Source: an uncultured Bacteroidota bacterium
Lineage (GTDB): Bacteria; Bacteroidota; Bacteroidia; 2-12-FULL-35-15
NCBI GenBank assembly: GCA_903919535.1
Contig: CAIXIP010000108.1
Coordinates: 1 to 39,169, forward strand
DNA: 39,169 nt
Reading direction: 5' to 3'
Shown: positions 1-9,649 of the stretch, piece by piece
Layout: each line of letters opens with the position of its first letter
Position numbering within the stretch: position 1 is the first letter of the stretch
Made by a program: the position numbers and the translations under genes
Notes under the pieces: model-generated
Told to the model about the DNA's origin: nothing
Databases searched by the model: none
Seen by the model: the letters and a program-made list of their open reading frames with translations, nothing else

Positions 1-1
1 G

Positions 2-40
2 CTGAACGCTTGGATCAAGGATTTGAAAGGCGTACTATAA
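2..40 (+). CDS. C-terminal tail of an upstream CDS (…LNAWIKDLKGVL*), product unknown
   Basis: Frame 2 is open from the window edge to TAA at 38-40 and is followed directly by a terminator hairpin; too short to assign. Confidence 0.35.
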   Translation: MNAWIKDLKGVL

Positions 41-52
41 AATTTTACATTC

Positions 53-93
53 ATAAAAAACCCTTTATACTTTTAGTATAAAGGGTTTTTTAT
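53..93. terminator. Bidirectional intrinsic terminator
   Basis: ATAAAAAACCCTTTATAC-TTTTA-GTATAAAGGGTTTTTTAT: 18-bp perfect stem, A-run and T-run flanks, between the partial upstream ORF end and the typA 3' end. Confidence 0.85.
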
Positions 94-132
94 TTAAACT
101 TATTTCCTTATGAAGAAATACTAGATGGATTT

Positions 133-1941
133 TTATCCTACCAATTTTTTCTCCTGGCGCTTACGATCATTCTCATCTAAAAGCACTTTACGCATACGAA
201 TACTTTTGGGAGTAATCTCAACATACTCGTCCAATTGAATATATTCCATCGCTTCTTCCAATGAAAAATTAATTTTAGGAACAATACGAGCTTTATCATC
301 AGAACCCGAAGCACGCATATTGCTTAGCTTTTTCTCTTTTGTGATATTAACTACAATATCATCCTGACGATTATTTTCACCAATCACCTGTCCTGTATAA
401 ATAGGCTCGCCAGCTTCAACAAAGAATTTACCGCGATCTTGCAACTTATCTATTGAATAAGCAACAGCTGTACCTAATTCACCTGAAACTAATACTCCAT
501 TATTACGACTAGGTATTGGACCTTTCCATGGCTCAAATGCTTTAAAGCGATGTGCCATAATAGCTTCACCTGCCGTGGCTGTTAATATATTGTTACGTAA
601 ACCAATAATTCCACGAGAAGGAATTTCAAATTCCAAATGTTGTAGATCGCCTTTAGGCTCCATCAATAACATATCCCCTTTACGCTGACTCACATATTCA
701 ATAACCTTACCAACTGATTCTTCTGGAACGTCAACAGTTAAATATTCGATTGGTTCACATTTAACACCGTCAATTTCTTTTATGATAACCTGTGGTTGTC
801 CAACTTGTAACTCATAACCTTCACGTCTCATTGTTTCGATCAAAACCGATAAGTGAAGAATACCACGACCAAACACTAAATATGAATCAGCAGAATTTGT
901 TTCTTCAACACGCAAAGCAAGATTTTTTTCCAATTCTTTAAACAAACGATCACGTAAGTGGCGAGATGTAACAAATTTACCTTCTTTACCAAAGAAAGGT
1001 GAATTGTTAATACAAAACAACATGTTCATTGTTGGTTCATCAATCGCTATTGGAGTAAGCCCTTCTGGATTTTCAAAATCAGCAATTGTATCGCCAATTT
1101 CAAAACCTTCGATTCCTGTAATAGCAACGATTTCACCTGCGTGAATTTCTTTTTCTTTTTGTTTACCTAATCCTTCGAATGTAAATAATTCTTTAATTCG
1201 GGATTTTACAACAGAACCATCACGTTTTACTAACGATACCGGCATGTTTTCTTTGATTGTTCCTCTCAACACTCGCCCAACAGCAATACGTCCAACAAAT
1301 GATGAATAATCAAGAGATGTGATTTGCATTTGCAATGTTCCTTCTAAACGAGGAGCATCCGGGAAGAAATCAATGATTTGATCCAATAAATAGGTAATAT
1401 CTTTAGTTGGGGTTTTCCAATCTGGTCCCATCCAACCTTGTTTTGATGAACCATAAATGGTTCTGAAGTTCAATTGTTCTTCGGTAGCATCCAAATTAAA
1501 GAACAAATCAAATACCTGATCATGTACTTCGTCCGGACGACAATTTGGTTTGTCTACTTTATTGATGATAAGCACTACTCTTTTACCTTGTGCCAAAGCT
1601 TTTTGAGTAACAAAACGTGTTTGAGGCATTGCACCTTCAAAAGCATCCACTAATAGTACAACACCATCAGCCATGTTCAACACACGTTCTACTTCACCGC
1701 CAAAATCAGCATGGCCTGGAGTATCAATAATGTTAATTTTTGTTCCTTTATAACGAACCGACACGTTTTTAGCAAGAATGGTAATTCCGCGTTCGCGTTC
1801 CAAATCATTATTATCAAGGATCAAATCTCCTGATTCCTGGTTTTCACGAAAAAGCTTTCCCGTGTGTAAGATCTTATCAACCAAAGTCGTTTTACCGTGG
1901 TCAACGTGAGCAATAATGGCAATGTTTCTGATGTTTTTCAT
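133..1941 (-). CDS. typA: Translational GTPase TypA/BipA
   Basis: 602 aa; [15 protein letters not shown]-loop, [38 protein letters not shown]; BipA-type C-terminus. Confidence 0.96.
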   Translation of the reverse strand: MKNIRNIAIIAHVDHGKTTLVDKILHTGKLFRENQESGDLILDNNDLERERGITILAKNVSVRYKGTKINIIDTPGHADFGGEVERVLNMADGVVLLVDAFEGAMPQTRFVTQKALAQGKRVVLIINKVDKPNCRPDEVHDQVFDLFFNLDATEEQLNFRTIYGSSKQGWMGPDWKTPTKDITYLLDQIIDFFPDAPRLEGTLQMQITSLDYSSFVGRIAVGRVLRGTIKENMPVSLVKRDGSVVKSRIKELFTFEGLGKQKEKEIHAGEIVAITGIEGFEIGDTIADFENPEGLTPIAIDEPTMNMLFCINNSPFFGKEGKFVTSRHLRDRLFKELEKNLALRVEETNSADSYLVFGRGILHLSVLIETMRREGYELQVGQPQVIIKEIDGVKCEPIEYLTVDVPEESVGKVIEYVSQRKGDMLLMEPKGDLQHLEFEIPSRGIIGLRNNILTATAGEAIMAHRFKAFEPWKGPIPSRNNGVLVSGELGTAVAYSIDKLQDRGKFFVEAGEPIYTGQVIGENNRQDDIVVNITKEKKLSNMRASGSDDKARIVPKINFSLEEAMEYIQLDEYVEITPKSIRMRKVLLDENDRKRQEKKLVG

Positions 1942-2046
1942 TTAAATAAATTGTATTATCTTTTTTTAGAGTTTGCAAAAGTAGTCATTTTTATCGGCAT
2001 TTTTGCCTATACTCGTTTTATTAGGTATATCACTCTACAAAATTCA

Positions 2047-2054
2047 TACTTTTG
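2047..2054 (+). promoter_or_regulatory. Bacteroidota -7 promoter element (TACTTTTG) upstream of the thioesterase gene
   Basis: TAnnTTTG consensus match, 38 nt before the ATG at 2093. Confidence 0.5.
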
Positions 2055-2092
2055 CAATTGCTAAAACACACTAAAAATAAGAGACACGGCTT

Positions 2093-2563
2093 ATGAGTAC
2101 TCAAAAAATATGGTTCGCAGATCCCTCCATTGCAGATATTGAATGGATGCACAAAAAAACGCTTTCCGAATCCTTAAATATTACCATTACCGAAATTGGC
2201 AATGATTATCTGATTGGCACCATGCCTGTGGATGAGCGCACAAAACAACCTTTTGGCATGTTACATGGAGGGGCTTCAGTTGCCTTGGCTGAAACACTTG
2301 GCAGTGTTGCATCATGGTTGGTTGTGAACCCAGCTTACTTTATTGGTGTAGGAGTTGAAATAAACGCAAATCACATAAAAGGGGTTACAGGAGGGTTGGT
2401 TAAAGGTATTTGCACCCCCGTAAATGTAAAAGGGTTAAATCACATTTGGGACATTAAAATATACGATGATGCCAACGAACTAATTTGTGTTAGTAGGTTT
2501 ACATGCACCATAATGGCAAAATCAAAGATTCCAATCAGAAAAGAGGCTCCTCCTATTCAATAG
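2093..2563 (+). CDS. Hotdog-fold thioesterase (PaaI/YdiI/MenI-like)
   Basis: MPVDERTKQPFGMLHGGASVALAETLGSVAS is the hotdog catalytic signature. Confidence 0.9.
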   Translation: MSTQKIWFADPSIADIEWMHKKTLSESLNITITEIGNDYLIGTMPVDERTKQPFGMLHGGASVALAETLGSVASWLVVNPAYFIGVGVEINANHIKGVTGGLVKGICTPVNVKGLNHIWDIKIYDDANELICVSRFTCTIMAKSKIPIRKEAPPIQ

Positions 2564-3014
2564 TCAATTGCTTTATCTTTTTTAAAGGACCAGGACAGTG
2601 TTCAGTATGACAACTTACACAGGCCGAAATAACAGCATTATAATTGGTTGTTAATTGATCTTTCGGAGACTTGTATAGCGATTGTAAGTTAAGAATGTAA
2701 TTTGTTGCATAACCATCAAATGAAGCCTTTTTTGTATTGGAGTCAGTTGGTTTTGCTGTATGAATCTTCAAAAACTCCTCAGGAAATTGGTCTGGTAATT
2801 TCCCTTGTTTAATTAGCTCTTTTAAACTTTCAGAAGAATGTACCATATTCCTCATCATTAAAGCAAGTTCACTGTCGCCATTAGGATTCAAAGGTTTGTT
2901 GGAAGTGCATTTTTCAGCTTCCTTTTTTTCACCCGATTGTTTGCATTGCACTAAAAATAATGCAACGCAAACAAAGGATAGAATAACAAAAAATCTATTT
3001 AATGATAACGCCAT
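2553..3014 (-). CDS. Small lipoprotein with a single CXXCH haem-binding motif (cytochrome c-like)
   Basis: Lipobox-like LFLVQC after the signal sequence (likely start at internal Met6, 3014, rather than 3029); CVSCHTEHC near the C-terminus. Confidence 0.65.
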   Translation of the reverse strand: MALSLNRFFVILSFVCVALFLVQCKQSGEKKEAEKCTSNKPLNPNGDSELALMMRNMVHSSESLKELIKQGKLPDQFPEEFLKIHTAKPTDSNTKKASFDGYATNYILNLQSLYKSPKDQLTTNYNAVISACVSCHTEHCPGPLKKIKQLTIE

Positions 3015-3468
3015 GTGCTTCAAAACCAATATTTATTTCGGGTTGAGTAATTTTTTCAATTTCTTCTTTTGATTTACCTGCGTCTTCTGCATAATGTTTC
3101 AAGTCAGCAACTGATGTAGTATCTGTAAAAGCAACTCCTTCAATAACAGTAGTTTTACCAGCTGCATCTTTCGGAACAAAAAAAGCATAATCCTTAAAAC
3201 TTACTTTCATTGTTTGGTCTTTGCCAATGTTCAAATTCATCCAACAACCTTTTTTCTGACACACATCAGCAATTGTTGCTGTCAGTTTCACTTTTAATGA
3301 ATCTTTACCTTGCATTTGAGTCGTTAATTGATCGGCAGCAATTGCACCAGCTTCAGAAATTGTATCTCCAAAATATTGAGCTGTTGTTGCCGCGGTTTCT
3401 GTTTTTTTGTTTTGGCAACTTGCAAAAAAAGCAAGTGCGATGCTTGATAATAAGAGTAATTTTTTCAT
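2995..3468 (-). CDS. DUF4920 domain-containing lipoprotein
   Basis: Signal peptide with FFASC lipobox; ADVCQKKGCWMNL and VSFKDYAFFVPKDAAGKTTVIEGVAF typical of DUF4920. Confidence 0.75.
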   Translation of the reverse strand: MKKLLLLSSIALAFFASCQNKKTETAATTAQYFGDTISEAGAIAADQLTTQMQGKDSLKVKLTATIADVCQKKGCWMNLNIGKDQTMKVSFKDYAFFVPKDAAGKTTVIEGVAFTDTTSVADLKHYAEDAGKSKEEIEKITQPEINIGFEAHGVIIK

Positions 3469-3679
3469 GTTTTGTTTTTTGTTTGATTTTTAAGATGTAA
3501 AGAAAAGATATTTTATCTGAATGATTTATGACAAGGCTTAGTTTTTAGTTCAACATAGATATTGGCAAAGATATACAGATATAATATTCCATTTTGTTAT
3601 GTATTAGTTAGAGTTTTGTTAATGACTTGTTAATGATAAAAACGATTCGGTTTAATCTGTATTTCGATTTAAGGCGACT

Positions 3680-4951
3680 TTATTCTGATAACAATTTTTC
3701 CACAAAGCGTGTCGTCTCTTCTACATATTTAATGTAATTATCACCGGTAGCTGGCCCATAAAATCCTGTATATATTTTTCGTACTACACCTTTTTTATCT
3801 ATGTAAATAGAAGTAGGAAATGCCATCACTTTATTCAACATTGGCAATGCTTCTGAAGCTTGGGCCCCTCCAGTTTTCATCGTAACTAAAAACTCATAAT
3901 TGGCATTGAATCTGTTTTTCACGCGATTCAGATTAACCACCGCTTTCGCAAAATCATCTGTTCGTTCAAATGCAAGTCCAACCACCTCCAACCCTTTTGA
4001 TTTATATTGATCATAAAACGTGGCAAGAAATTTTGTTTCGTCAATACAATTCGGACACCATGTTCCCATCAGTTGAACAATGACCACTTTGTTTTTAAAC
4101 TTTTCATCACTCAATGAAATTGTTTTTCCTTCTAAATTTTTAAAACTAAAATCAATTTTTGAATACCCCGGTTTTAAAAAAGTAATAGAATCGGGATTGC
4201 GTAATTCAAATTTATCGTTGCGTTTTGCAAGCCAAGTATCATGGCCGTGTGCTCCAGCAAAAAGCTGTCCGTTTACTATACTATCTCCTCTTACTTTCCC
4301 TGTAAATAAATAAGCATGTGAACCATCAAAACAGGAAAGAAATAAATTTTCATTTGCCTGAATTCCTTGCAAATACCTGTAATCACCAGATTCTGTTGCA
4401 AATGTTCCGGTAAGAATACTTCCATTCGTTACATTACTTTGTTTGAAAATACCGATTGCTTTTTCCTTATCAGTAGAATTCGGACTAAAGGTTGTTTCCC
4501 AGTTACCCTGAATATTAGGCTCGTAATTGGTCCAATAGCGAATTTTAAATCTAGAATCATCATTCCACTTTGCACTGAATGGTATTCTGTTTTTATCTTT
4601 TCTAGCATGATTGAACCAAATTCCATTCAATGAATCAGCAAAAATCTTGCACCTGAATTCCGAATCATATAAAGGCATTTTAATAAAAACAGAATCTCCT
4701 TTTATTGCTATTTCATTTGCCACAATTTGTTCTTCGGCATTCAAAAAAACAAAAGAATAAATATCCAGGTCGTTTTTTATTTCGAAATTAAAAGGCAATT
4801 CAATTAATCCGTATTCCGATTGTTTTTCATGAAGTGTTAAAACACCTCTCCAAATACCTGTTCTGAGAGTAGTTGATTTTTGTGAGAACACGTTTGTTAT
4901 CCCGCAAAAACAAATTAACACGATTGCTAATTTTAATTTTATGTTGTTCAT
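3680..4951 (-). CDS. TlpA-like thiol-disulfide oxidoreductase (thioredoxin fold) with an uncharacterised N-terminal domain
   Basis: Signal peptide; VQLMGTWCPNCIDETKFL active site; AFPTSIYIDKKGVV cis-Pro motif. Confidence 0.88.
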   Translation of the reverse strand: MNNIKLKLAIVLICFCGITNVFSQKSTTLRTGIWRGVLTLHEKQSEYGLIELPFNFEIKNDLDIYSFVFLNAEEQIVANEIAIKGDSVFIKMPLYDSEFRCKIFADSLNGIWFNHARKDKNRIPFSAKWNDDSRFKIRYWTNYEPNIQGNWETTFSPNSTDKEKAIGIFKQSNVTNGSILTGTFATESGDYRYLQGIQANENLFLSCFDGSHAYLFTGKVRGDSIVNGQLFAGAHGHDTWLAKRNDKFELRNPDSITFLKPGYSKIDFSFKNLEGKTISLSDEKFKNKVVIVQLMGTWCPNCIDETKFLATFYDQYKSKGLEVVGLAFERTDDFAKAVVNLNRVKNRFNANYEFLVTMKTGGAQASEALPMLNKVMAFPTSIYIDKKGVVRKIYTGFYGPATGDNYIKYVEETTRFVEKLLSE

Positions 4952-4966
4952 TGCTTATGTTTATTT

Positions 4967-5053
4967 GTCATCTCGACCGCAGTGGAGAGATCTTTTTACT
5001 CATTATTGCAGTGCCTCAATTTAACAAGATTCCTACGCTTCGGTCGGAATGAC
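4967..5053. repeat. Intergenic imperfect inverted-repeat element resembling dispersed Bacteroidota repeats
   Basis: GTCATCTCGACCGCAGTGGAGAGATCTT (4967-4994) against the reverse complement of AAGATTCCTACGCTTCGGTCGGAATGAC (5026-5053): ends and core pair. Confidence 0.7.
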
Positions 5054-5069
5054 GAATGAATAAAAAATA

Positions 5070-5429
5070 TTATTCCATATTCTCTTTACGTTTTACCAAA
5101 AAGTAATACTCGTTTTCAATTGGCAAATACCCGTATTCGTAACAGAAATAATAGATCACACCTTTTTTTGTTGTATAAAGATTGCTTATGTATTGAAAAT
5201 TAAATCCTTTTTGCAATAGTTTTGATTTGCTTGCCTTTGCTGTTTGCTCAGGAATAAGTTCCTCTAATATTTTTCGATTTTTTCGCAAAATTGCATTTAC
5301 TTTTCTCACATATACTGTGGAATCGCTATTTAATTTATTGTTGTATGCGTTTCGACAAAGATCCGAACAGAATTTTTTATCTATTCTACCTTTGATTGGT
5401 TCTCCGCATTCAAGACAGGTTTTGTTCAT
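5070..5429 (-). CDS. Small zinc-ribbon protein
   Basis: N-terminal MNKTCLECGEPIKGRIDKKFCSDLCRNAYNN: CxxC…CxxxC Zn-ribbon. Confidence 0.7.
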   Translation of the reverse strand: MNKTCLECGEPIKGRIDKKFCSDLCRNAYNNKLNSDSTVYVRKVNAILRKNRKILEELIPEQTAKASKSKLLQKGFNFQYISNLYTTKKGVIYYFCYEYGYLPIENEYYFLVKRKENME

Positions 5430-5460
5430 TTTAAAAATGTTTATAATTTCAATGTTCTTT

Positions 5461-6873
5461 CTATTGGTTTTGTTCTGAACTCCAATTTAAAATTTCCCTA
5501 TATAACTCTGAAATAGTAATATTTGGCTCATCTTTATATATTTTTATTAATTGCTGATTAAAACTTTTAAATTGTCTGAAGCCTCGACTCACTATCATTT
5601 GATTTTCCATTTTTGAAATAAATTGTTTGGCATCTTTCTCAGGAAAATTGTCAAAACAATAGAGTGAAAATACGCTCCAAGTCATATATTCATTAAAAAC
5701 AGTATATGGTGTGCTGTAGGCTTCTGTTCCTCCACCCTCTTTTACCCATGCGCTGCGTTTGGAAAATACTTTATTAATACTCTCAAGATTTTTATCTGAT
5801 ATTGGATTAACAAAATTATGATCAATTTCAGTAAATACTACTTTTGAATTGAGCATCTCGTTCATTTCCATGTTATATTTAGAATCCTTTTCTGCACGAC
5901 AGACAAACATAAATGTTTGATCAAAATTATTATCACTAAATTGAGTTGTTGCATGTGCGCCACCAACCAAAGGGGAAAACAAGACACAATAATTACCGTA
6001 AGAAAAATTAAACTTTTTCTCCAGCCATTTTTGCATGTTATCAATTGGATTTATCTGCCTGTAAAAAACAATTAAGCTATCATAATAGGTTTTATTGTTT
6101 TTATAAAACTCTCTGAATTTAGATTGCCTCGCAAAATCTTCAATAAGTTTTTTATTTTTTATAAAAGGATCGTCAGGATAATTAAAGCCCATTTTTCTTA
6201 CTATAACTTTGTTAATGATATGGTCATCTTTATCGAAAACATAGCCGCAGGCGTTCATTTTTAGGGCATAGTAATACCAGTAACTATTTTGATCAGAAGC
6301 TATAATGTTTTTATTAATGGTGTCAATAATCGGATGATTTCTATATTTCAAAAATGAGCTAAGAACACTTGCATGATAAGGTGTAGTCATGTCAACCATA
6401 TTTGAATCTAACTGTCCAATTTTACTAATTGCAATTAATATATTAGCGAGTTCCTGCACTTCAGGAATGTCAACTTCAAACTTTCCCTTATGTTGTTGAA
6501 TATAGTCATCCGAAAAATTTGCATTTTTGGGCAACCCAATAATTCTTGTAAAAGCGCTATCTTTTTTATTGAGTAAAATAATAAAATCAAGGGTATCTCC
6601 TTGTGTTAAAGTGAACGTAACGGAATCAATATCTGTATAAAACGAAACAAGATTTTTTTCTTTCACACATTCAACCGTTAACACATCCGGTTTTAATTCT
6701 GGGGAAATATTCCAATCAATTAACTGCGTATCATTTACTGAATATTTAATACTTTTTACAGTCGAATTTATTATTGATTGTTTTTCTTCTTTACCGCCAG
6801 TCTTACATCCAAACAGTATTGTGATTGCAGTAAACAAAAACAACATGTATACTTTTTTAGGGCAAATTACCAT
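5461..6873 (-). CDS. DUF4932-like protein, possibly peptidase-related
   Basis: Signal peptide/lipobox (ILFGC); EIDHNFVNPISDKN…EGGGTEAYSTPYTVFNEYMTW segments resemble DUF4932. Confidence 0.55.
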   Translation of the reverse strand: MVICPKKVYMLFLFTAITILFGCKTGGKEEKQSIINSTVKSIKYSVNDTQLIDWNISPELKPDVLTVECVKEKNLVSFYTDIDSVTFTLTQGDTLDFIILLNKKDSAFTRIIGLPKNANFSDDYIQQHKGKFEVDIPEVQELANILIAISKIGQLDSNMVDMTTPYHASVLSSFLKYRNHPIIDTINKNIIASDQNSYWYYYALKMNACGYVFDKDDHIINKVIVRKMGFNYPDDPFIKNKKLIEDFARQSKFREFYKNNKTYYDSLIVFYRQINPIDNMQKWLEKKFNFSYGNYCVLFSPLVGGAHATTQFSDNNFDQTFMFVCRAEKDSKYNMEMNEMLNSKVVFTEIDHNFVNPISDKNLESINKVFSKRSAWVKEGGGTEAYSTPYTVFNEYMTWSVFSLYCFDNFPEKDAKQFISKMENQMIVSRGFRQFKSFNQQLIKIYKDEPNITISELYREILNWSSEQNQ

Positions 6874-6911
6874 AGTTTAAGTGTTTTATAATTCAATCAA
6901 ACATACAAAAT

Positions 6912-6941
6912 TATCCGTTTACAAACGACTACAAACGGATA
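6912..6941. promoter_or_regulatory. Palindromic operator-like site in a divergent intergenic region
   Basis: TATCCGTTT-N12-AAACGGATA (perfect 9-bp arms); overlapping direct repeat TACAAACG at 6920-6927 and 6930-6937. Confidence 0.45.
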
Positions 6942-7068
6942 TATTCGAATACAACTGCTTATTAACCGAATCAGGAAATTGAGTTGCCGCACCTTTGCAT
7001 CGTCAAAACCAAAGAGCGTTTATTGACGTAAACTAAAATCATTTAAACAATTAAAAAAAAACAAAATT

Positions 7069-7416
7069 ATGAACGCATTACGTAACAAAGTACAATTGAT
7101 CGGGAACATTGGAATGAACCCAGAAGTTAAAACATTAGATGGCGGAAAAAAATTAGCCAAAATGAGTATCGCTACCAACGAGTCGTATAAAAATGCAAAA
7201 GGCGAATACGTAAAAGAAACGCAATGGCATAATTTAATTGCCTGGGGAAAAACAGCAGAGTTAGTTGAAAAGCTACTTAAAAAAGGTAGCGAAGTTGCAG
7301 TTGAAGGGAAATTAATTAACCGCAACTATATGGATAAAGAAGGTGTAAAGCGCTATATCACAGAAATTGAAGTGCACGAGCTTTTATTAGTTGGCGCAAA
7401 AACTGCTGCCGAATAA
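7069..7416 (+). CDS. ssb: Single-stranded DNA-binding protein, short form lacking an acidic C-terminal tail
   Basis: MNALRNKVQLIGNIGMNPEVKTLDGGKKLAKMSIATNESY… OB-fold; ends LLLVGAKTAAE. Confidence 0.92.
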   Translation: MNALRNKVQLIGNIGMNPEVKTLDGGKKLAKMSIATNESYKNAKGEYVKETQWHNLIAWGKTAELVEKLLKKGSEVAVEGKLINRNYMDKEGVKRYITEIEVHELLLVGAKTAAE

Positions 7417-7434
7417 GAATGGTTAGATATAAAG

Positions 7435-7470
7435 CAAAAGACCTCCGAAAAATTTTTCGGAGGTCTTTTG
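7435..7470. terminator. Bidirectional intrinsic terminator (perfect 36-bp palindrome)
   Basis: CAAAAGACCTCCGAAAAATTTTTCGGAGGTCTTTTG, between the convergent ssb and S8 peptidase genes. Confidence 0.9.
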
Positions 7471-7488
7471 TTTTTGAGGATGTTATTA

Positions 7489-9057
7489 TTACTTCTTTTT
7501 ATTCAATTCCAAAACTGCATTATTTGTATTTACAAATCCACCTGAGATACAAAGTTCTTTCAATTTCTTTTTACTCTTTTTTGTTCCCGGTACTTTTACT
7601 TTCTTTTTATAAGGAACAACAGTTTTCATTAATACTTCACGTACTTCATTCGCTTTTAATTCGGGATAATACTCTCTGATAATTGCTGCAACACCAGCAG
7701 TAGATGGTGACGCCATGCTTGTTCCAGATTCTGCAATATATTTACTATCACAAACTGTTGAATAAATATCAACACCTGGAGCAAATAAATCCACTTTGTT
7801 TTTTCCGTAATTAGAAAAATCACCTAGAATAGTTTTACCTTTTTTGTAAGAACTTGCTCCAACCTGAATCCAATTGTTTGCGATCTCTCCTGATAATAAT
7901 TCCCTATTTGGAAACGAAAGTTCAATATCATTATCTTTTGATTCATTACCTGCAGCGTGAATAAGCAATACATCTTTTGATTGAGCATATTTTACAGCTT
8001 CATCCACTAATTTTTTATCCGGTGAATAATACTTTCCAAAACTCATATTAATAACGGTTGCACCATTATCAACGGCATAGCGTATTGCATTTGCAACATC
8101 TTTATCGCGCTCATCGCCATTTGGAACTGCGCGTACAGGCATAATTTTTACATCATTTGCTATGCCTATTATACCTAAATTGTTATCTCGCATAGCAGCT
8201 ATAATTCCAGAAACGTGTGTACCGTGCAATGCATCAGGACCTTCCACACGATTACATCCATAATAACGTTCAGTCAAATTGTTTGGATCATCGCCAACTA
8301 CATATTGACGAATGGAATCAACATTCATTTTATTGTATTTAACTAAATTGTTAATTGATTCGTAGCCTTGTTTAATTTGACTATCCAAATCTTCAGGCTT
8401 AAGCCCCAAAGTAAAAAACATTTTAAGGCGCTTTTGTATTTTACCTTCCATTTCATTTACCGGAACGTAATTTTTTAAAGTTTCCTTTGTTAAAACACCA
8501 TTACTTTGTTTTTTTACGTTATCTAAAAATTTCGAAAACATCTCAATACCCTGCAATTGCTGTTCTTGTTTTGCTTGCTCGGAAAGGAAAGTGGTTTTTA
8601 TTTTTTTGAATTCCGCAAATTCTTTAGAATCAGCTGCCGAAAATTTTGATGTATCTGCTGTAGCAAATTTTTTATTCATACGTTGGTACATACGAGCTAA
8701 TTCGGTTGCTTCATAATTAATATCGCCATTTTTACCTCCCAAGAAGCTCCATCCATGAATATCATCAATATATCCATTATGATCATCATCAATTCCATTA
8801 TCAGGAATCTCACCAGGATTTGTCCAAATTACATCCTTTAAGTCTTCATGATCTATTTCAGTACCACTGTCAATTACAGCAACGATAATAGTTTTATGCT
8901 TTTTATCTTTCAACGTTTTATATGCTTCTTCAGAACCTGTCCCATAAACCTTATCGGTTGAAGGATTTAAAGTTTGCCAATTATCTGGAATCTTTTTTTT
9001 CTGAGCAAATGCTGTTGTTGCAACGAATAAACTTGCTGCGATAAAATATTTTTTCAT
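7489..9057 (-). CDS. S8 family serine peptidase (subtilisin-like)
   Basis: Asp motif VAVIDSGTEIDHEDL, His motif HGTHVSGIIAA, Ser motif GTSMASPSTAGVAA; signal peptide. Confidence 0.95.
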   Translation of the reverse strand: MKKYFIAASLFVATTAFAQKKKIPDNWQTLNPSTDKVYGTGSEEAYKTLKDKKHKTIIVAVIDSGTEIDHEDLKDVIWTNPGEIPDNGIDDDHNGYIDDIHGWSFLGGKNGDINYEATELARMYQRMNKKFATADTSKFSAADSKEFAEFKKIKTTFLSEQAKQEQQLQGIEMFSKFLDNVKKQSNGVLTKETLKNYVPVNEMEGKIQKRLKMFFTLGLKPEDLDSQIKQGYESINNLVKYNKMNVDSIRQYVVGDDPNNLTERYYGCNRVEGPDALHGTHVSGIIAAMRDNNLGIIGIANDVKIMPVRAVPNGDERDKDVANAIRYAVDNGATVINMSFGKYYSPDKKLVDEAVKYAQSKDVLLIHAAGNESKDNDIELSFPNRELLSGEIANNWIQVGASSYKKGKTILGDFSNYGKNKVDLFAPGVDIYSTVCDSKYIAESGTSMASPSTAGVAAIIREYYPELKANEVREVLMKTVVPYKKKVKVPGTKKSKKKLKELCISGGFVNTNNAVLELNKKK

Positions 9058-9183
9058 GTGATGGTATTTTATAGTTTTATAAATACAAATTTAAATAATA
9101 TAACATTCAATAGTCACAAGCAATATACAACAGTGACGCAGCTATATATGAATGGTTGATGCAAAGGATAAGCGGAAATTAAA

Positions 9184-9225
9184 AAACAAAAGCTCCTGCA
9201 AAATAATTTGCAGGAGCTTTTGTTT
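9184..9225. terminator. Intrinsic terminator
   Basis: AAACAAAAGCTCCTGCAAA-ATAA-TTTGCAGGAGCTTTTGTTT, 19-bp perfect stem; downstream of the bacilliredoxin gene (- strand). Confidence 0.88.
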
Positions 9226-9238
9226 ATACTAATACTGA

Positions 9239-9649
9239 TTAACAAAATTCGTCAAAAGCCATTTTCAAATTATCGGCAATGGTTTGTGCACTGCGACCTT
9301 CAATATGATGACGCTCAACAAAATGAACCAATTGGCCATCTTTAAATAAAGCAATACATGGTGAAGATGGTGGAAATGGAGCGAAATGTTTACGTGCTTC
9401 TGCAACAGCTTCAGTATCGAAACCTGCAAAAACAGTTGTTATTTTACTTGGGCGTTTAGCTGAACCAATAGCCAATTTTACTCCTGGGCGTGCTGCGCCT
9501 GCTGCACAACCGCATACTGAGTTTACAACTACTAAAGTTGTTCCTTTGCTACTGATTGCAGCAGCTACTGATTCGGGTGTTGTTAGATCTTCAAAACCAA
9601 CGGTTGTTAGTTCGGCTTTCATTGGCATTACAATACTTGCTGGATACAT
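9239..9649 (-). CDS. BrxA/BrxB family bacilliredoxin
   Basis: VVVNSVCGCAAGAARPGVKLA (CGC motif) and FPPSSPCIALFKDGQLVHFVERHHIEG. Confidence 0.92.
   Translation of the reverse strand: MYPASIVMPMKAELTTVGFEDLTTPESVAAAISSKGTTLVVVNSVCGCAAGAARPGVKLAIGSAKRPSKITTVFAGFDTEAVAEARKHFAPFPPSSPCIALFKDGQLVHFVERHHIEGRSAQTIADNLKMAFDEFC

Noticed and set aside
3210-3500. Plus-strand 96-aa ORF antisense to the DUF4920 gene
   Set aside because: Lies opposite a well-supported CDS, has no recognisable motif and looks like an antisense artefact. The same applies to most small ORFs in the track inside typA, M16, glyS, propeller, pgk, holB, ricT, PBP1A, scoA/scoB and membrane genes.
9239-9649. Bacilliredoxin CGC motif as a novel selenoprotein-like or unusual redox centre
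   Set aside because: The CGC motif is normal for the BrxA/BrxB family and no in-frame TGA is present.
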